From: Ponticaulis sp. | GTDB taxonomy: Bacteria > Pseudomonadota > Alphaproteobacteria > Caulobacterales > Hyphomonadaceae | DNA: 64,000 nucleotides | NCBI GenBank assembly: GCA_002723155.1 | Contig: PBNO01000006.1 | Coordinates: 273,470-337,469, forward strand | Direction of reading: 5' to 3' | Shown: one piece after another, positions 42,994 through 52,821 of the stretch | Layout: each line of letters begins with the position of its first letter | Position numbering within the stretch: position 1 is the stretch's first letter | Position numbers and translations under genes: made by a program | Notes under the pieces: model-generated | The model's input: only the letters and a program-made list of their open reading frames with translations | Databases searched by the model: none | What the model was told of the DNA's origin: nothing

Positions 42994-43839
42994 TTGCCTG
43001 ATCAGGAAGCACTAGAGGTCGCTCTTGCTGACCTCTCGGACGAGAGTGAAAACGAGGCGTCCGCAGCCGTAGAAGGCGAACAGCAGGAACCGTCAGAGGA
43101 CAATGCCGCAGAAATCGAGCAGGAAGCCCCTGCAGAGGAAGAAAAGCAGGCAGAGACCGAAGACACCCAAACGGAAACCAAGTCTCAGCGCAGGCGCCGT
43201 TTGCGCCGTGAACGCGAGGAAAAGCAGGCCGATCGCCTGAAATTCCTTGAGGCCGAGAATAAACGTCTGGAAAAGCGCCTCGGTGGCATCAAAGAGCCGG
43301 ATCGTCGCAACTACTCGAATGAGAGCGAATATCTGGCTGATCGTGCCGCTTACAACGTCCGCCGCGAAACAGCGCAGGAGGACCAGCAGCGACTTTCGAC
43401 AGACTTTGAGACCACAAGGGCAGAAGAGGCTCAGGCCTTTAATGACGCTCTTATGGATTTCGGCGCTGAAGGTTCAGAGAAGTACAACGATTTCACCGAG
43501 AAGGTCTCTCGCCCTGTGGAGCAGGGTGGACCGGCAATCACGACCGTCATGACAGAAGCCCTGTTCGAGACGGATCATGGCGTTGATATCGCGTATTATC
43601 TGGCACAGCACCCGAAAGAATCTCTTCAAATCGCCCAAATGTCACCAATCGCCCAGGTTCGTAAGATTTACGAGCTGGAAGGCAAGGTGAGCAAGGCGAA
43701 TGCTCCGGCCAAGTCGGCAGCGCCTCCACCGGTCAAAACGGTGAAGAGCGGTAAGGCGACAGCGCGCAAGCCGGTTTCCGAAATGAGCATGTCTGAATAC
43801 GCCGAGTTCCGTCAGAAACAGATGGGCGGCGGCGCATAG
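42994..43839 (+). CDS. Scaffolding protein
   Basis: 281 residues from TTG, with AGAGGAGG 10 bases upstream. Very acidic N-terminal half, then a basic coiled coil (RRRRLRREREEKQADRLKFL) and a small basic C-terminal domain. This composition and the position between portal and coat genes fit a P22-type scaffold that directs procapsid assembly. Confidence 0.82.
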   Translation: MPDQEALEVALADLSDESENEASAAVEGEQQEPSEDNAAEIEQEAPAEEEKQAETEDTQTETKSQRRRRLRREREEKQADRLKFLEAENKRLEKRLGGIKEPDRRNYSNESEYLADRAAYNVRRETAQEDQQRLSTDFETTRAEEAQAFNDALMDFGAEGSEKYNDFTEKVSRPVEQGGPAITTVMTEALFETDHGVDIAYYLAQHPKESLQIAQMSPIAQVRKIYELEGKVSKANAPAKSAAPPPVKTVKSGKATARKPVSEMSMSEYAEFRQKQMGGGA

Positions 43840-43869
43840 GGCGCATTTCTTTGATCTGGAGAAACGACA

Positions 43870-45105
43870 ATGGCTAACAGCCTTATCACGCCGAGCATTA
43901 TCGCCAAGGAAGCCCTTGTGCAGCTCGAAAACAATCTCGGAATGGCGAACAACGTACACCGGGAATACAAGAAAGAGTTCGTCAAAGTTGGCGACACAGT
44001 TTCTGTCCGCAAGCCTGTAAAGTTCTATGCTGCTGACGGTAAGACGCGCGTCAACCAAGACGTTGAAGAGGCGAACACCTCAATCACCGTCGACAAACAG
44101 AAGCACGTCTCGTGGAAATTCTCTTCCAAAGACCTGACTCTGACGGTTGAGGACTATTCCGAGCGTTACATCAAGCCAGCCATGATCGCGCTGGCAAACG
44201 TGATCGACCGCAACGGCCACGACCTTTACAAAAACGTCTGGAACCATGTCGGCACGCCCGGCACGACGCCGAACGGCTTCGCTTCAATGGCTCTGGCTGC
44301 GCAGCGCATGGACGAAATGGCGGTGTCTACGGACATGCGCAAAGCTGTCCTGAACCCTGCAGCTGGTTACGCAATCGCGGGCTCTGCAACGTCGCTCTAC
44401 ATGAACGGCGTGAACCAGCAGGCTTACCGTAAAGGCGCTATCGGCGAGATCGCTGGTCTTGAGACGTTCCGGTCTCAGAACGTGGCCAATCACACTGTGG
44501 GCGCACTGGGTGGCACGCCGCTTGTGAATGGCGCTTCCCAGAACACAACCTATGCGAACTCTGGCGATACAAACAGCCAGAACCTCGTGACGGACGGTTG
44601 GTCGAGCTCGGTGACGGGCCTCCTGAAAGCTGGTGACGTGTTCACGATTGCTGGCGTCTACGCGATGAACCCGGTTCCAGGCGAAGGCACGACCGGCAAG
44701 CTGCAAATGCCGTATCTGCAGGAATTCGTTGTCCTGTCTGACGTGGATTCTGATGGCCTCGGCAATGCGACTCTGTCGATCAGCCCTGCAATCATCACGT
44801 CTGGCCCATATCAGACTGTGTCGGCTGCGCCTGCTGATAACGCGGCAATCACAGTCAAAACCGGTACAGCGGCAACGACTTACCCGCAAAACCTCTGCTT
44901 CCACAAGAACGCGTTTGCGCTCGTAACATGCCCTCTGGAACTTCCGGACGGTGTCGAGTTCAAAGCGCGCGAGACTCACAAGGGCCTCTCTGTTCGCGTG
45001 GTCAAGCAATACAGCATCGATGCAGATGATGATATCATCCGTCTCGACGTGCTGTATGGCTGGAAGTCCATTTACTCTGATCTGGCGGTTCGCCTTGCAG
45101 GCTAA
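43870..45105 (+). CDS. Major coat protein, P22 gp5-type
   Basis: 411 residues, HK97 fold. The N-terminus ANSLITPSIIAKEALVQLEN is close to the P22 coat-protein family, with KVGDTVSVRKPVKF and a central telokin-like insertion. GGAG precedes the ATG. Together with portal and scaffold this fixes the virion type. Confidence 0.93.
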   Translation: MANSLITPSIIAKEALVQLENNLGMANNVHREYKKEFVKVGDTVSVRKPVKFYAADGKTRVNQDVEEANTSITVDKQKHVSWKFSSKDLTLTVEDYSERYIKPAMIALANVIDRNGHDLYKNVWNHVGTPGTTPNGFASMALAAQRMDEMAVSTDMRKAVLNPAAGYAIAGSATSLYMNGVNQQAYRKGAIGEIAGLETFRSQNVANHTVGALGGTPLVNGASQNTTYANSGDTNSQNLVTDGWSSSVTGLLKAGDVFTIAGVYAMNPVPGEGTTGKLQMPYLQEFVVLSDVDSDGLGNATLSISPAIITSGPYQTVSAAPADNAAITVKTGTAATTYPQNLCFHKNAFALVTCPLELPDGVEFKARETHKGLSVRVVKQYSIDADDDIIRLDVLYGWKSIYSDLAVRLAG

Positions 45106-45439
45106 CGGCGCAGAAGAGAAGGTTTACCGCACTTGGGGCTATTCGGCTTCAGGTGCGGAAGTCTTCACCCTGAAGGAGGGCGAGAGCCTTCCTGCGGGTT
45201 ATTTCGACTCTCCGGCGAAAGTCTCTCAACCAGTTGAACCTGAAGCGCCTGCTGTGACTGAGTCCGTAGAGGAAGTCGAAGGGCTTAGCGTTCCAGATGA
45301 CTGGGAAGAGCTTCAGTGGAAGCAGCAGGTTGCACTGGCCAAGCGCATCTCGCCTGACATGGCGGATGAGATTGCCACCAAAGACGATGCAGTCTTCGTT
45401 ATTCGGGAATATCTGAACAATGGCGAAAACGATCAGTGA
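45095..45439 (+). CDS. Small acidic virion-region protein
   Basis: 114 residues if started at the TTG 45095, which lies inside the end of the coat gene. Begins QANGAEEKVYRTWGY; a Pro/Glu-rich middle and a C-terminal helical part (DDWEELQWKQQVALAKRI) resembling a small head-tail or decoration protein. No ATG is available, so the start is uncertain. Confidence 0.55.
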   Translation: MQANGAEEKVYRTWGYSASGAEVFTLKEGESLPAGYFDSPAKVSQPVEPEAPAVTESVEEVEGLSVPDDWEELQWKQQVALAKRISPDMADEIATKDDAVFVIREYLNNGENDQ

Positions 45440-45851
45440 TCTGACTGAGCGCGTTCTGCAGAAGCTTTTCGTTGTGGAAGGTGGCGCAGTTCCGCAAGCA
45501 GAAGACACAGCTATTGTCCTTGATGAGTTCAACAGCTTCATCGACGGATTGTTCGCTGATGGTCTTACCCCGACAGATGAGGCAACAACACCGGTCAGCC
45601 TCACGGAGGGAACTGAATACACAACGTCAGACGCTTTCCCACTGAAGGACCGCCACTTTGAGGGCGTTGTCTGTATTCTGGCGGTCAATCTTGCCAGTGA
45701 TTTCAAAGCCGAGCTGGACGGCTCAACTGTTCGAAAGGCTATGCAAGGGCGCCAGCGCATTGATGCGGCGTTCATGCCTTCAATGGTGGCTTCGGTTGAT
45801 CGCGCTCTGAATCGTCTCCCGTCTTCTGTTCTCTGGCCGAGTTCTACCTAA
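45420..45851 (+). CDS. P22 gp4-like head-completion/tail-accessory factor
   Basis: 143 residues. ISDLTERVLQKLFVVEGG at the N-terminus and the helical core match gp4-type adaptors that bind the portal and stabilise packaged DNA. Position between coat and gp10-like genes agrees. Confidence 0.8.
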   Translation: MAKTISDLTERVLQKLFVVEGGAVPQAEDTAIVLDEFNSFIDGLFADGLTPTDEATTPVSLTEGTEYTTSDAFPLKDRHFEGVVCILAVNLASDFKAELDGSTVRKAMQGRQRIDAAFMPSMVASVDRALNRLPSSVLWPSST

Positions 45852-47293
45852 TGCCTCTCGCTGAGCTTGCTGCAGGACATTACGAGCGTGACGGTCAGGG
45901 CGATAATCGCAAATGGCTGGTAAACGCTTACGCAGAGCCGAACACGTCTGATCCGGCGCGGCCTATGCGCCTGACGCGGACGCCTGGAAGCCTTCTGTAT
46001 TCTTCCGGCCTGTCTACGTCTTGTCGCGGTATCTGGTATCAGGAAGGTTTTTCGGACAAGGTTGTTGTGGCAGACGGAACGGCGCTTAAACTGTTCCCGA
46101 CAGACTTCTCAGCGCCAACGACGATGACTGGAACGCTGTCTGGCACGGATCGCGTTCAGATGGCCTCTTCTGAGGCTGAAAGCGCGTTTCTGAGCGATGG
46201 TGATATCTACATTGCCGCATCAGGTGCAACGACCTTTGCAGCGGTAACGGACGCCGACTTCGCAACACTGCTATCTGATCACGGTCAGACCGGCTTTTCT
46301 TCGATTGCCAGCATTGGTCAGCGTCTTGTGTTCACATACGGCTCGCGGCTCGGTTTCACAGATGCCGGCGACTTCGACGCGACAACGACGCTCAGCTATT
46401 ACACGGCAGAAAGCTCGCCTGATCCGCTCGTTGCGGCTGTGGTGCTTGGCAATACGATCTGGCTCGTTGGTACACAGACGATAGAGCCGTGGGTTCAGAC
46501 CGGCGACAACACAGACCCGTTCAGCCCGATACAGGTTGACCCGATTATGCGGGGTGGGAAGTGTCGTGACTCCATCATCCAGATGGATAACACGCTGATC
46601 TGGATCGGTGACGACAACGGCGTGTATCGGCTGGATGGTATGACGCCGACGCGCATGGACGCGAAAGACGCATGGGTAACACGCATGATTGCGGAAACCG
46701 ATGCTGACGACATTGTCTGCTCCAAGGAAGAGATAGACGGTCACGCCTTCTACATCATCAACACGCCAACCGGCTGTGTGTGCCTCGATCTGGCGAATGG
46801 CACCTTCCACAAGCGCGAAACATACGGGCAGACGACATGGGAATGGGCATACAGGGCGCGGGCTGGATCGCTGTACTTTGCAGGATCGCGCCTTGGCGCA
46901 AAGCTCTGCAAGCTGTCCCGGGACTATAAATGGGATGATCTGACAAGCGCGAGCGGAACGGGAACGGCAATCAGCCGGAAGTTCTCGGCTCACCTCCCAA
47001 GCATGACGGGCCGCAGAGCAATCGAGAATGTGCGCCTTGATGGCATCACGGGTGCCGGTCTTGCATCCGGTCAGGGCTCTGATCCGGTGATCACGATGGA
47101 AATCTCGGTTGATGGTGGCAATACGTTCGGAAACGGGCGCGATCGATCAACAGGTAAAGCCGGTGAATACAATAAAAACCCGTTCTGGACGCGCTGCGGA
47201 CGCGCTCGCCCGGGGCAGACTGTTTTCCGGTTCACATTCTCCGAGCCGATTGATTTTGGCGCTCTGAACGTCGCAGTGAATGAGGGACTTTAA
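45851..47293 (+). CDS. P22 gp10-like packaged-DNA stabilisation protein
   Basis: 480 residues, beta-propeller-like. The start PLAELAAGHYERDGQGDNRKW and repeated segments such as WYQEGFSDKVVVADGTALK belong to the gp10 tail-hub family. One-base overlap (TAATG) with the gp4-like gene. Confidence 0.9.
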   Translation: MPLAELAAGHYERDGQGDNRKWLVNAYAEPNTSDPARPMRLTRTPGSLLYSSGLSTSCRGIWYQEGFSDKVVVADGTALKLFPTDFSAPTTMTGTLSGTDRVQMASSEAESAFLSDGDIYIAASGATTFAAVTDADFATLLSDHGQTGFSSIASIGQRLVFTYGSRLGFTDAGDFDATTTLSYYTAESSPDPLVAAVVLGNTIWLVGTQTIEPWVQTGDNTDPFSPIQVDPIMRGGKCRDSIIQMDNTLIWIGDDNGVYRLDGMTPTRMDAKDAWVTRMIAETDADDIVCSKEEIDGHAFYIINTPTGCVCLDLANGTFHKRETYGQTTWEWAYRARAGSLYFAGSRLGAKLCKLSRDYKWDDLTSASGTGTAISRKFSAHLPSMTGRRAIENVRLDGITGAGLASGQGSDPVITMEISVDGGNTFGNGRDRSTGKAGEYNKNPFWTRCGRARPGQTVFRFTFSEPIDFGALNVAVNEGL

Positions 47294-47517
47294 TGAATAA
47301 CGCTCAAGTAGCAGCAGCTAGAAAAGCGCTTTTTGGTTTTCCTGACCTAAAGGTGACAATTGGTAAGGTGAATGATTTTGAAGAAATTATCCCATATTTG
47401 AAGGACGATGTCTTCACACGCGGCGCTCCGGTAAAGGTGTCGGTGGAAACGCCTCCCGAGCAGATTACCCGCGAATTAAACGCATCTTGTGCGGCTTTAG
47501 TGGCAGATAATGGCTGA
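47293..47517 (+). CDS. Small hypothetical virion-region protein
   Basis: 74 residues, coupled by TAATG. Central segment TIGKVNDFEEIIPYLKDDVF. Not recognised; might be a connector or chaperone. Confidence 0.6.
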   Translation: MNNAQVAAARKALFGFPDLKVTIGKVNDFEEIIPYLKDDVFTRGAPVKVSVETPPEQITRELNASCAALVADNG

Positions 47518-48064
47518 TAGTCGCTCAGTTGATCGCTTGCCCGCTGGCCCGATTGTCGATGACAAGGGCATGCCGACGCCAGAGTTTTCGCGCTGGCTGG
47601 ATGCGCTCGTGTTTGGTGGTGGTCGCAATACGATTGGGAAGCAGGTTTCAGGCATTGCCGAGGCCAATCAGTCGATCAGCTCATTACAGGGGCAGGTCAC
47701 TGCTGCGAATACCAATGTGAACAGTGTGGCAGAGTCGGCAGCCGGTTCAGGCAATCTCACGGTGTCTGGCAGTTCGGCCTATGCATTTGCGTTCAGCGCC
47801 AGCCCGCCAACAGCAACAACGTCCAGTGTCACTGTCACGCCATCGGGCGGCGTTGCGCCTTACACGTACTCGTGGACTTACGTGTCTGGCGACACGTTCA
47901 CGGCTGACAGCTCTACGAGCGCGACAAGCACATTCAGCATTTCCATCGGATCTGAAGAAACAAAGACCGGCTACATGAAATGCACGGTCACAGACTCCAC
48001 CAGCGGAACCCCGCTCACGGCTTCGTTCACGGTTTACTGTGAAGCGTCATCGGGCGGCCTCTAA
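47510..48064 (+). CDS. Virion protein with Ig/PKD-like domain
   Basis: 184 residues. N-terminal helical part (about 1-80), then a Ser/Thr-rich beta domain (SASPPTATTSSVTVTPSGG, APYTYSWTYVSG) typical of Ig-like virion decoration domains that bind surface sugars. Overlaps the preceding gene by 8 bases. Confidence 0.7.
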   Translation: MADSRSVDRLPAGPIVDDKGMPTPEFSRWLDALVFGGGRNTIGKQVSGIAEANQSISSLQGQVTAANTNVNSVAESAAGSGNLTVSGSSAYAFAFSASPPTATTSSVTVTPSGGVAPYTYSWTYVSGDTFTADSSTSATSTFSISIGSEETKTGYMKCTVTDSTSGTPLTASFTVYCEASSGGL

Positions 48065-48084
48065 CCTCATTTAAAGGATAAGCT

Positions 48085-48984
48085 ATGCCTTCTTTTCTGG
48101 GAGCCGTGTTCAGCGGTATAGGCGGACTCGTGAGCGGTCTCTTCGGGAACAAGTCCGAGGACAAGGCCGCAGATGCTCAGGTTCAGGCCAATCGTGATGC
48201 AATAGCGCTGCAGCGTGAGCAGTTTGACTGGATGCGCAATGCGTTCGCGCCTTCAATTCAGCGAGGCAATGCGGCAGGCGATCTGTTGGGGGCGACGTTT
48301 GGTATCTCGCCGGTGAATTATCGGTCTGATCAGGCGGTTCCAGGCGCGAGTATCAACACCAATGCGCTCGGCAACATTGGCAATATCGGGAATGAAAATG
48401 GCAGTGGCGGTTATCCGCCCGGCTTCTTTGCGCAGGTGGCGCGACGTGTGGCCAATCCGGACACGCTTGAACCGGCTCCATATCAGCAGACGGGGCAGGG
48501 CAATTCTCTTCTGACGACTGGTCAGGCCAATGGAACACCGGAAACGGGCATGTCTGCAGGCTCGGCCAATCTCACGGCTACAACGCCGGAAGGGCTGCAG
48601 GAGGAGGCATATAACCGCTTCCTTGGCTCAGGCTACAATCAGGCGGCTACCGATATCAGCCAGCAGGATTTTGACACCATTCAGGGAGGCATGGGTGCTG
48701 CAGGCAAGCTGTTCTCTGGCTCGACGCTTGGCGCAATGTCTGACCGTCTCGCTGGTAATCGTTATGGTGCTTATTTTGATTATAACAATGCGCTTGCTGG
48801 GCTGGCCGGGTCTGGTCAGAGCGCGACGAGTTCGCTCGCGGCGGGCGGACAAAACGCGACCAACGCCATGTCAGCGCTCACGCAGGATATCGGCAATATC
48901 CGAGGCTCCAGCTACCGGCAGCAGGGCGCCAACTCTCAAAACATGATCGGCAATGCGCTGGGCTCAATTGGAGGCTTCTTCTAA
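48085..48984 (+). CDS. Internal virion / DNA-ejection protein (gp7-like)
   Basis: 299 residues. Hydrophobic N-terminus (FLGAVFSGIGGLVSGLFG), then a helical, Gly/Ala/Asn-rich body with NRYGAYFDYNNALAGLAG, as in ejection proteins of P22-like phages that enter the cell with the DNA. Confidence 0.8.
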   Translation: MPSFLGAVFSGIGGLVSGLFGNKSEDKAADAQVQANRDAIALQREQFDWMRNAFAPSIQRGNAAGDLLGATFGISPVNYRSDQAVPGASINTNALGNIGNIGNENGSGGYPPGFFAQVARRVANPDTLEPAPYQQTGQGNSLLTTGQANGTPETGMSAGSANLTATTPEGLQEEAYNRFLGSGYNQAATDISQQDFDTIQGGMGAAGKLFSGSTLGAMSDRLAGNRYGAYFDYNNALAGLAGSGQSATSSLAAGGQNATNAMSALTQDIGNIRGSSYRQQGANSQNMIGNALGSIGGFF

Positions 48985-50423
48985 TGTCACTGATGAACTG
49001 GGACGGAATACCGAAGGTGCTGACGGGTGGGGAAGGCGGCGGCATGTCTAATGCTCTGGCCTCGCTGGACATGAAGCCGGGCATGAACAAGCCGGTAGCA
49101 CAAGGTCAGGGCGGTCCTGTCACCAACGTTCTCAGCTCCATCGAGAACTGGGGGCAGAATAACCTTCGCAGAGGCTCAGGACCGCTTGCTGAGGCGGTTC
49201 ACGGCTTTGCGCAGGGCTTTGCTCCGCAGCAGTACGAAAACGCGCGTCAGGGCCGCATGGGCGAGATTGCGCAGGAGCAGGCTCAGCGCGGCAATGTACA
49301 ACAGCAGATTACCAGCATGAACGAGCAGCAGGCTCAGATGCAGCGCGAAATGCAGGAATCAGCTCTGGCGATGGGTCAGCACCTTCTGACCATGCCTGAA
49401 GAGCAGCGCGTGGCGTTTGTCCGTCAGAACTGGCAGCGGTTCGGCCCGATGGTCTCAGGCGGCAAGAACAATATGAGCTTCGAGCAATGGATGGCTCAAG
49501 ACCCTACCGGCCTGTCTGACATGGACCTGCAGAACGACATTGCAGCGGCTATGACACAGATGCGTCAGGGGCCTCAATATGAGGTCACGAATGATCAGTA
49601 TATCCGGATGGATCAGGGCGCGCCTCGTGTGGCGCTCGACGCCCGTGATGCTGTTACCGTAGACCCGGGCGACCGTCTGTCTACGCAGACAGGACAAGTC
49701 CTGCTCGGACCTGATGAAGATTATGTCGGACGCGAAATCAGAACGCTGGATATTCGCCAGCAGGAAGCTGACACAGGCCGGATCAATGCGAATAGGCCGT
49801 CTGGTCCTCTTGTCTCAATCAGTGAGGGAAGCGGTGCAGCTCCACAGATCGGAACTATCCCGCAAGGTTATCAGGTCGCGCAAGACCCGCAGACAGGTGC
49901 TTGGCGCATGGAGCCAATTCCAGGCGGTCCAGCCGATGATGAGAACGCAGGTGCCGACGCGCAGGCACGAATGCGCCTGCTTTCATCGCAGTCGCAAAAC
50001 GAAATTGTTAATACGGCAATTGATCGTGCGCTTTCTGCGACAAATGACTGGACAACCGGATACGGCGGGTTGTTCGCGGGCCTCCCTGCCAGTGACCAGC
50101 GCTACTTGAATAATCAGCTTGAAACAATTCGCGGCATCATCAGCGTAGATGCTCTTGCCGAGATGCGGGCAAACTCCCCAACAGGCGGAGCGCTCGGCAG
50201 CGTAACAGAGCGTGAGCTTGACCTGCTAAGCAGTCTTCGCGGTCGTCTTGATCAGCTCGGTAGGCCGGAAGATTTGGCGCAAACTCTCAGAGACGTACAA
50301 GGGTCTCTGAATCGCCTGCAACAGGCACGAGAGCAAGACTACAATAATCGTATTTCTCGACGCGATGCAGTAACTGGCAGCACGGTTACTCCCCCTCCGC
50401 CCGGCTTTGAGGTCGTCCAATGA
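48984..50423 (+). CDS. Internal virion / DNA-ejection protein (gp20-like)
   Basis: 479 residues, Gln/Met-rich helical middle (AQMQREMQESALAMGQHLLT). Size and position match the second of the three P22 ejection proteins; sequence relation is only in style. Confidence 0.7.
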   Translation: MSLMNWDGIPKVLTGGEGGGMSNALASLDMKPGMNKPVAQGQGGPVTNVLSSIENWGQNNLRRGSGPLAEAVHGFAQGFAPQQYENARQGRMGEIAQEQAQRGNVQQQITSMNEQQAQMQREMQESALAMGQHLLTMPEEQRVAFVRQNWQRFGPMVSGGKNNMSFEQWMAQDPTGLSDMDLQNDIAAAMTQMRQGPQYEVTNDQYIRMDQGAPRVALDARDAVTVDPGDRLSTQTGQVLLGPDEDYVGREIRTLDIRQQEADTGRINANRPSGPLVSISEGSGAAPQIGTIPQGYQVAQDPQTGAWRMEPIPGGPADDENAGADAQARMRLLSSQSQNEIVNTAIDRALSATNDWTTGYGGLFAGLPASDQRYLNNQLETIRGIISVDALAEMRANSPTGGALGSVTERELDLLSSLRGRLDQLGRPEDLAQTLRDVQGSLNRLQQAREQDYNNRISRRDAVTGSTVTPPPPGFEVVQ

Positions 50424-52753
50424 GCGATGGAAAATACGCCGTAAACCGACAGACTGGTGAAGTCCAGCGTTTCAACGGGCAAAGTTGGGAGCGTATTCAG
50501 TCGGCTCGCAATACCCAAGGCGATATTCAGATCTATGAGAATGATGCATGGCGTCCGCTTCAGAGCGCCTCGCAACCAACGCAGGCGCAAAGCAGTTACA
50601 CGCCGCCTAGCGGCGTAATGCGTGGTCCGGGCTTGGACGTTTCATCTGCTTCTGGCAATGCAAGCCAGCCGGGGCCGAGGTTGACGGAGGAGCAGTTCAG
50701 AAACTCTCCATCGCCTGAGACGGTTGCAGCAAATCGCGCTTCTCAAGAGCTTTTAGACTACGAGCCATCTCGTGCGGCTTCGGCTATGCTGGGCGTCAAT
50801 AATGGTCTGACGGGAGGGCTTCAGACTCGTCTGAATGCGATGATTCCGAATGAGCTAACTGGCCAGCCATCAGCCAATTATGACGAACGCCTTCAGCAAG
50901 CGCGTGATGTGCAGCAATGGCATAGCGAAACCAATCCAATGTCATACGGTGCGGGCGAGCTTACTGGCTTCGGTATTGCAACAGCCATCCCTCTTGGACG
51001 TGCCGCCAAAGGCGTCGACGCAGTTGTTCGCTCTTTGCCTCAAGCTGCTAGTCGCTTAAATCAGGCGGTTCGATACGGTACGCGCTTGGCTGGCCTTGGT
51101 GCTCTGGGTGCTGGCGAGAACGCCCTCTATGAGGGAACCGTAGGGGCTTCCAATCGTGAAGCAACCGAAGGGCGTGATGTTTCGCTTGGTGAGCGCGCCG
51201 ATATGGCAGTTGAAGGTGGAACAAATCCTCTCGCATGGGCAGCTGGCCCTGCTTTGTCGCTTGCCGGTCGCAGCGCTAACCGCCTATTCAGTGGCACATT
51301 CACGCCAAGCCATATTGCGACGCCAGATCGGAACATTCAGGAGATCGGCGAGATAATTGACGCTTCACTCGTCGACGGAGGAGCCACGCCCGATGCGCTC
51401 GGAACTCTTGAGCGAGCCCTTAACAGGGTGGGTGTACCGCTCGACACGAACGCTCGGCGGCAGATCGTAGTTGCGGTAAATGAGGCGGCCCAGAGCGCGG
51501 AGGTTGGCTTGCCGCTCGCGCCGCGGTTTAAAGATGCGATCATCAATGCGCTTGATAATGGCTCTGGCCGGGTAAGAAACCTTATACAGGGCAACCTTCG
51601 TGCGGCTTACAATGCCAGTCCAGATGCGGCTGCAACGATTCAGCGCTCGCTTGCTCAAGACCTTCCAGCGGCTCGTCAGAGTATTCGTCAACGGTTTCAA
51701 TCCATAATGGGTGATCGGGACCTGATTGGAGCTGAGGATGATATCCTAGAAGAGCTTCAGCGTATAGGTCGCGAAGGGTATGAGCCTATTTTGGCCAGAG
51801 GCGACGCTCCAAGTGAGGGCGCCGAGTGGATGTTGGGCACGCTACGAAATGAGCAGCGTTTTCCCGCTATTCAGCAGGTTATAACGGGCCCGGGCATGGA
51901 CGTTTTGCGGTCGCCTCTGAATAAGATCGCTGCAGGCGAAGGCCTAGACTTGGCTGGCATGGTGGCGCGAAATCCTTTGCGCGCGGCTCATTGGATGCAG
52001 TCTCGCGCAAGAATGTTAGAGCAAGGGGCAAGCGAAGCGGCGGACCGTGGAGCCTACCGGTCTCTGCGTAGCCGAATTTTGAATGCGATTGAATCAGAGG
52101 TCCCTGAGTATAGGGAGGTTCGTCAGCTGTATGGGGATGAGTATGGGGCTCTTGAAGCGGTAGATTTCGGAAAAGAGTTCATGTCTGCCTATACCCGTCC
52201 ACGTGACGCAGAGAACGCCCGTCGTGCTTTTGAGGCTATGTCAGAGCCACAGCAAGCGGTTGCGCTCCTGTCAGCTCGTGATGAGCTTCTACGGACCATG
52301 CGCGGCGGTCGTCGCATCAACAACCCTGACGGCACACGTTCTGGCGCAGCGCCACGTCTGACAATGACACTCCAGCAGGACATGCAAGATGCAATTGAAC
52401 GTGTCTTTGGGGAGCGCGGCAAAGAACTGGTCGAGGCGATCAACGACACAGATCAATTCCTTCAGTCCAGGAACTCTATAGATCCTTCGGGAGGCTCGCA
52501 AACAGACCAGATGCGCCTGCTCGGTGAACGTCTGGTTGATGACGCCGTTCCGGCATGGCGAAACCGTCTTGCTGGATATCTGGGCGGTATGGCGGAAGCA
52601 CCAATTTCCGCACCAATCCGCGCCACTCTGCGAGGTGCGCAATCTCGAATACAGCGAGACCCGTCGCAGGCAATTAACGAGTTTACAGCGTTGATGGAAG
52701 CGCCGCTGTCTCGCTCCCCTCGCAATGCGCTTCAGGACATGATCCCCGAGTAG
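50420..52753 (+). CDS. Large internal virion / DNA-ejection protein (gp16-like)
   Basis: 777 residues. The N-terminus AVNRQTGEVQRFNGQSWERI resembles phage internal-protein N-domains. A Gly/Ala-rich segment around 160-210 (GAGELTGFGIATAIPLGRAA) could be membrane-active, and the long helical C-terminal body is typical of ejectosome proteins. ATGA overlap with the previous gene. Confidence 0.78.
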   Translation: MSDGKYAVNRQTGEVQRFNGQSWERIQSARNTQGDIQIYENDAWRPLQSASQPTQAQSSYTPPSGVMRGPGLDVSSASGNASQPGPRLTEEQFRNSPSPETVAANRASQELLDYEPSRAASAMLGVNNGLTGGLQTRLNAMIPNELTGQPSANYDERLQQARDVQQWHSETNPMSYGAGELTGFGIATAIPLGRAAKGVDAVVRSLPQAASRLNQAVRYGTRLAGLGALGAGENALYEGTVGASNREATEGRDVSLGERADMAVEGGTNPLAWAAGPALSLAGRSANRLFSGTFTPSHIATPDRNIQEIGEIIDASLVDGGATPDALGTLERALNRVGVPLDTNARRQIVVAVNEAAQSAEVGLPLAPRFKDAIINALDNGSGRVRNLIQGNLRAAYNASPDAAATIQRSLAQDLPAARQSIRQRFQSIMGDRDLIGAEDDILEELQRIGREGYEPILARGDAPSEGAEWMLGTLRNEQRFPAIQQVITGPGMDVLRSPLNKIAAGEGLDLAGMVARNPLRAAHWMQSRARMLEQGASEAADRGAYRSLRSRILNAIESEVPEYREVRQLYGDEYGALEAVDFGKEFMSAYTRPRDAENARRAFEAMSEPQQAVALLSARDELLRTMRGGRRINNPDGTRSGAAPRLTMTLQQDMQDAIERVFGERGKELVEAINDTDQFLQSRNSIDPSGGSQTDQMRLLGERLVDDAVPAWRNRLAGYLGGMAEAPISAPIRATLRGAQSRIQRDPSQAINEFTALMEAPLSRSPRNALQDMIPE

Positions 52754-52782
52754 GGCTCACCCCAAAACCCACGAACAACAAA

Positions 52783-52806
52783 CCCGCCAGATTGGCGGGC
52801 GCTTTA
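52783..52806 (+). terminator. Terminator before the tailspike gene
   Basis: CCCGCCA (52783-52789) / TGGCGGG (52793-52799) with a three-base loop, followed by CGCTTTA. Possibly a partial terminator that lowers tailspike expression. Confidence 0.6.
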
Positions 52807-52821
52807 GTATGAGGAAATAGC

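Noticed and set aside
44284..45009. 241-codon minus-strand ORF inside the coat-protein gene
   Set aside because: Complete antisense shadow of the coat gene with His/Arg/Cys-rich translation typical of noncoding frames.
44951..45094. N-terminal extension of the small gene after the coat gene
   Set aside because: This part is an out-of-frame reading of the coat gene; the gene more likely begins at the TTG 45095.
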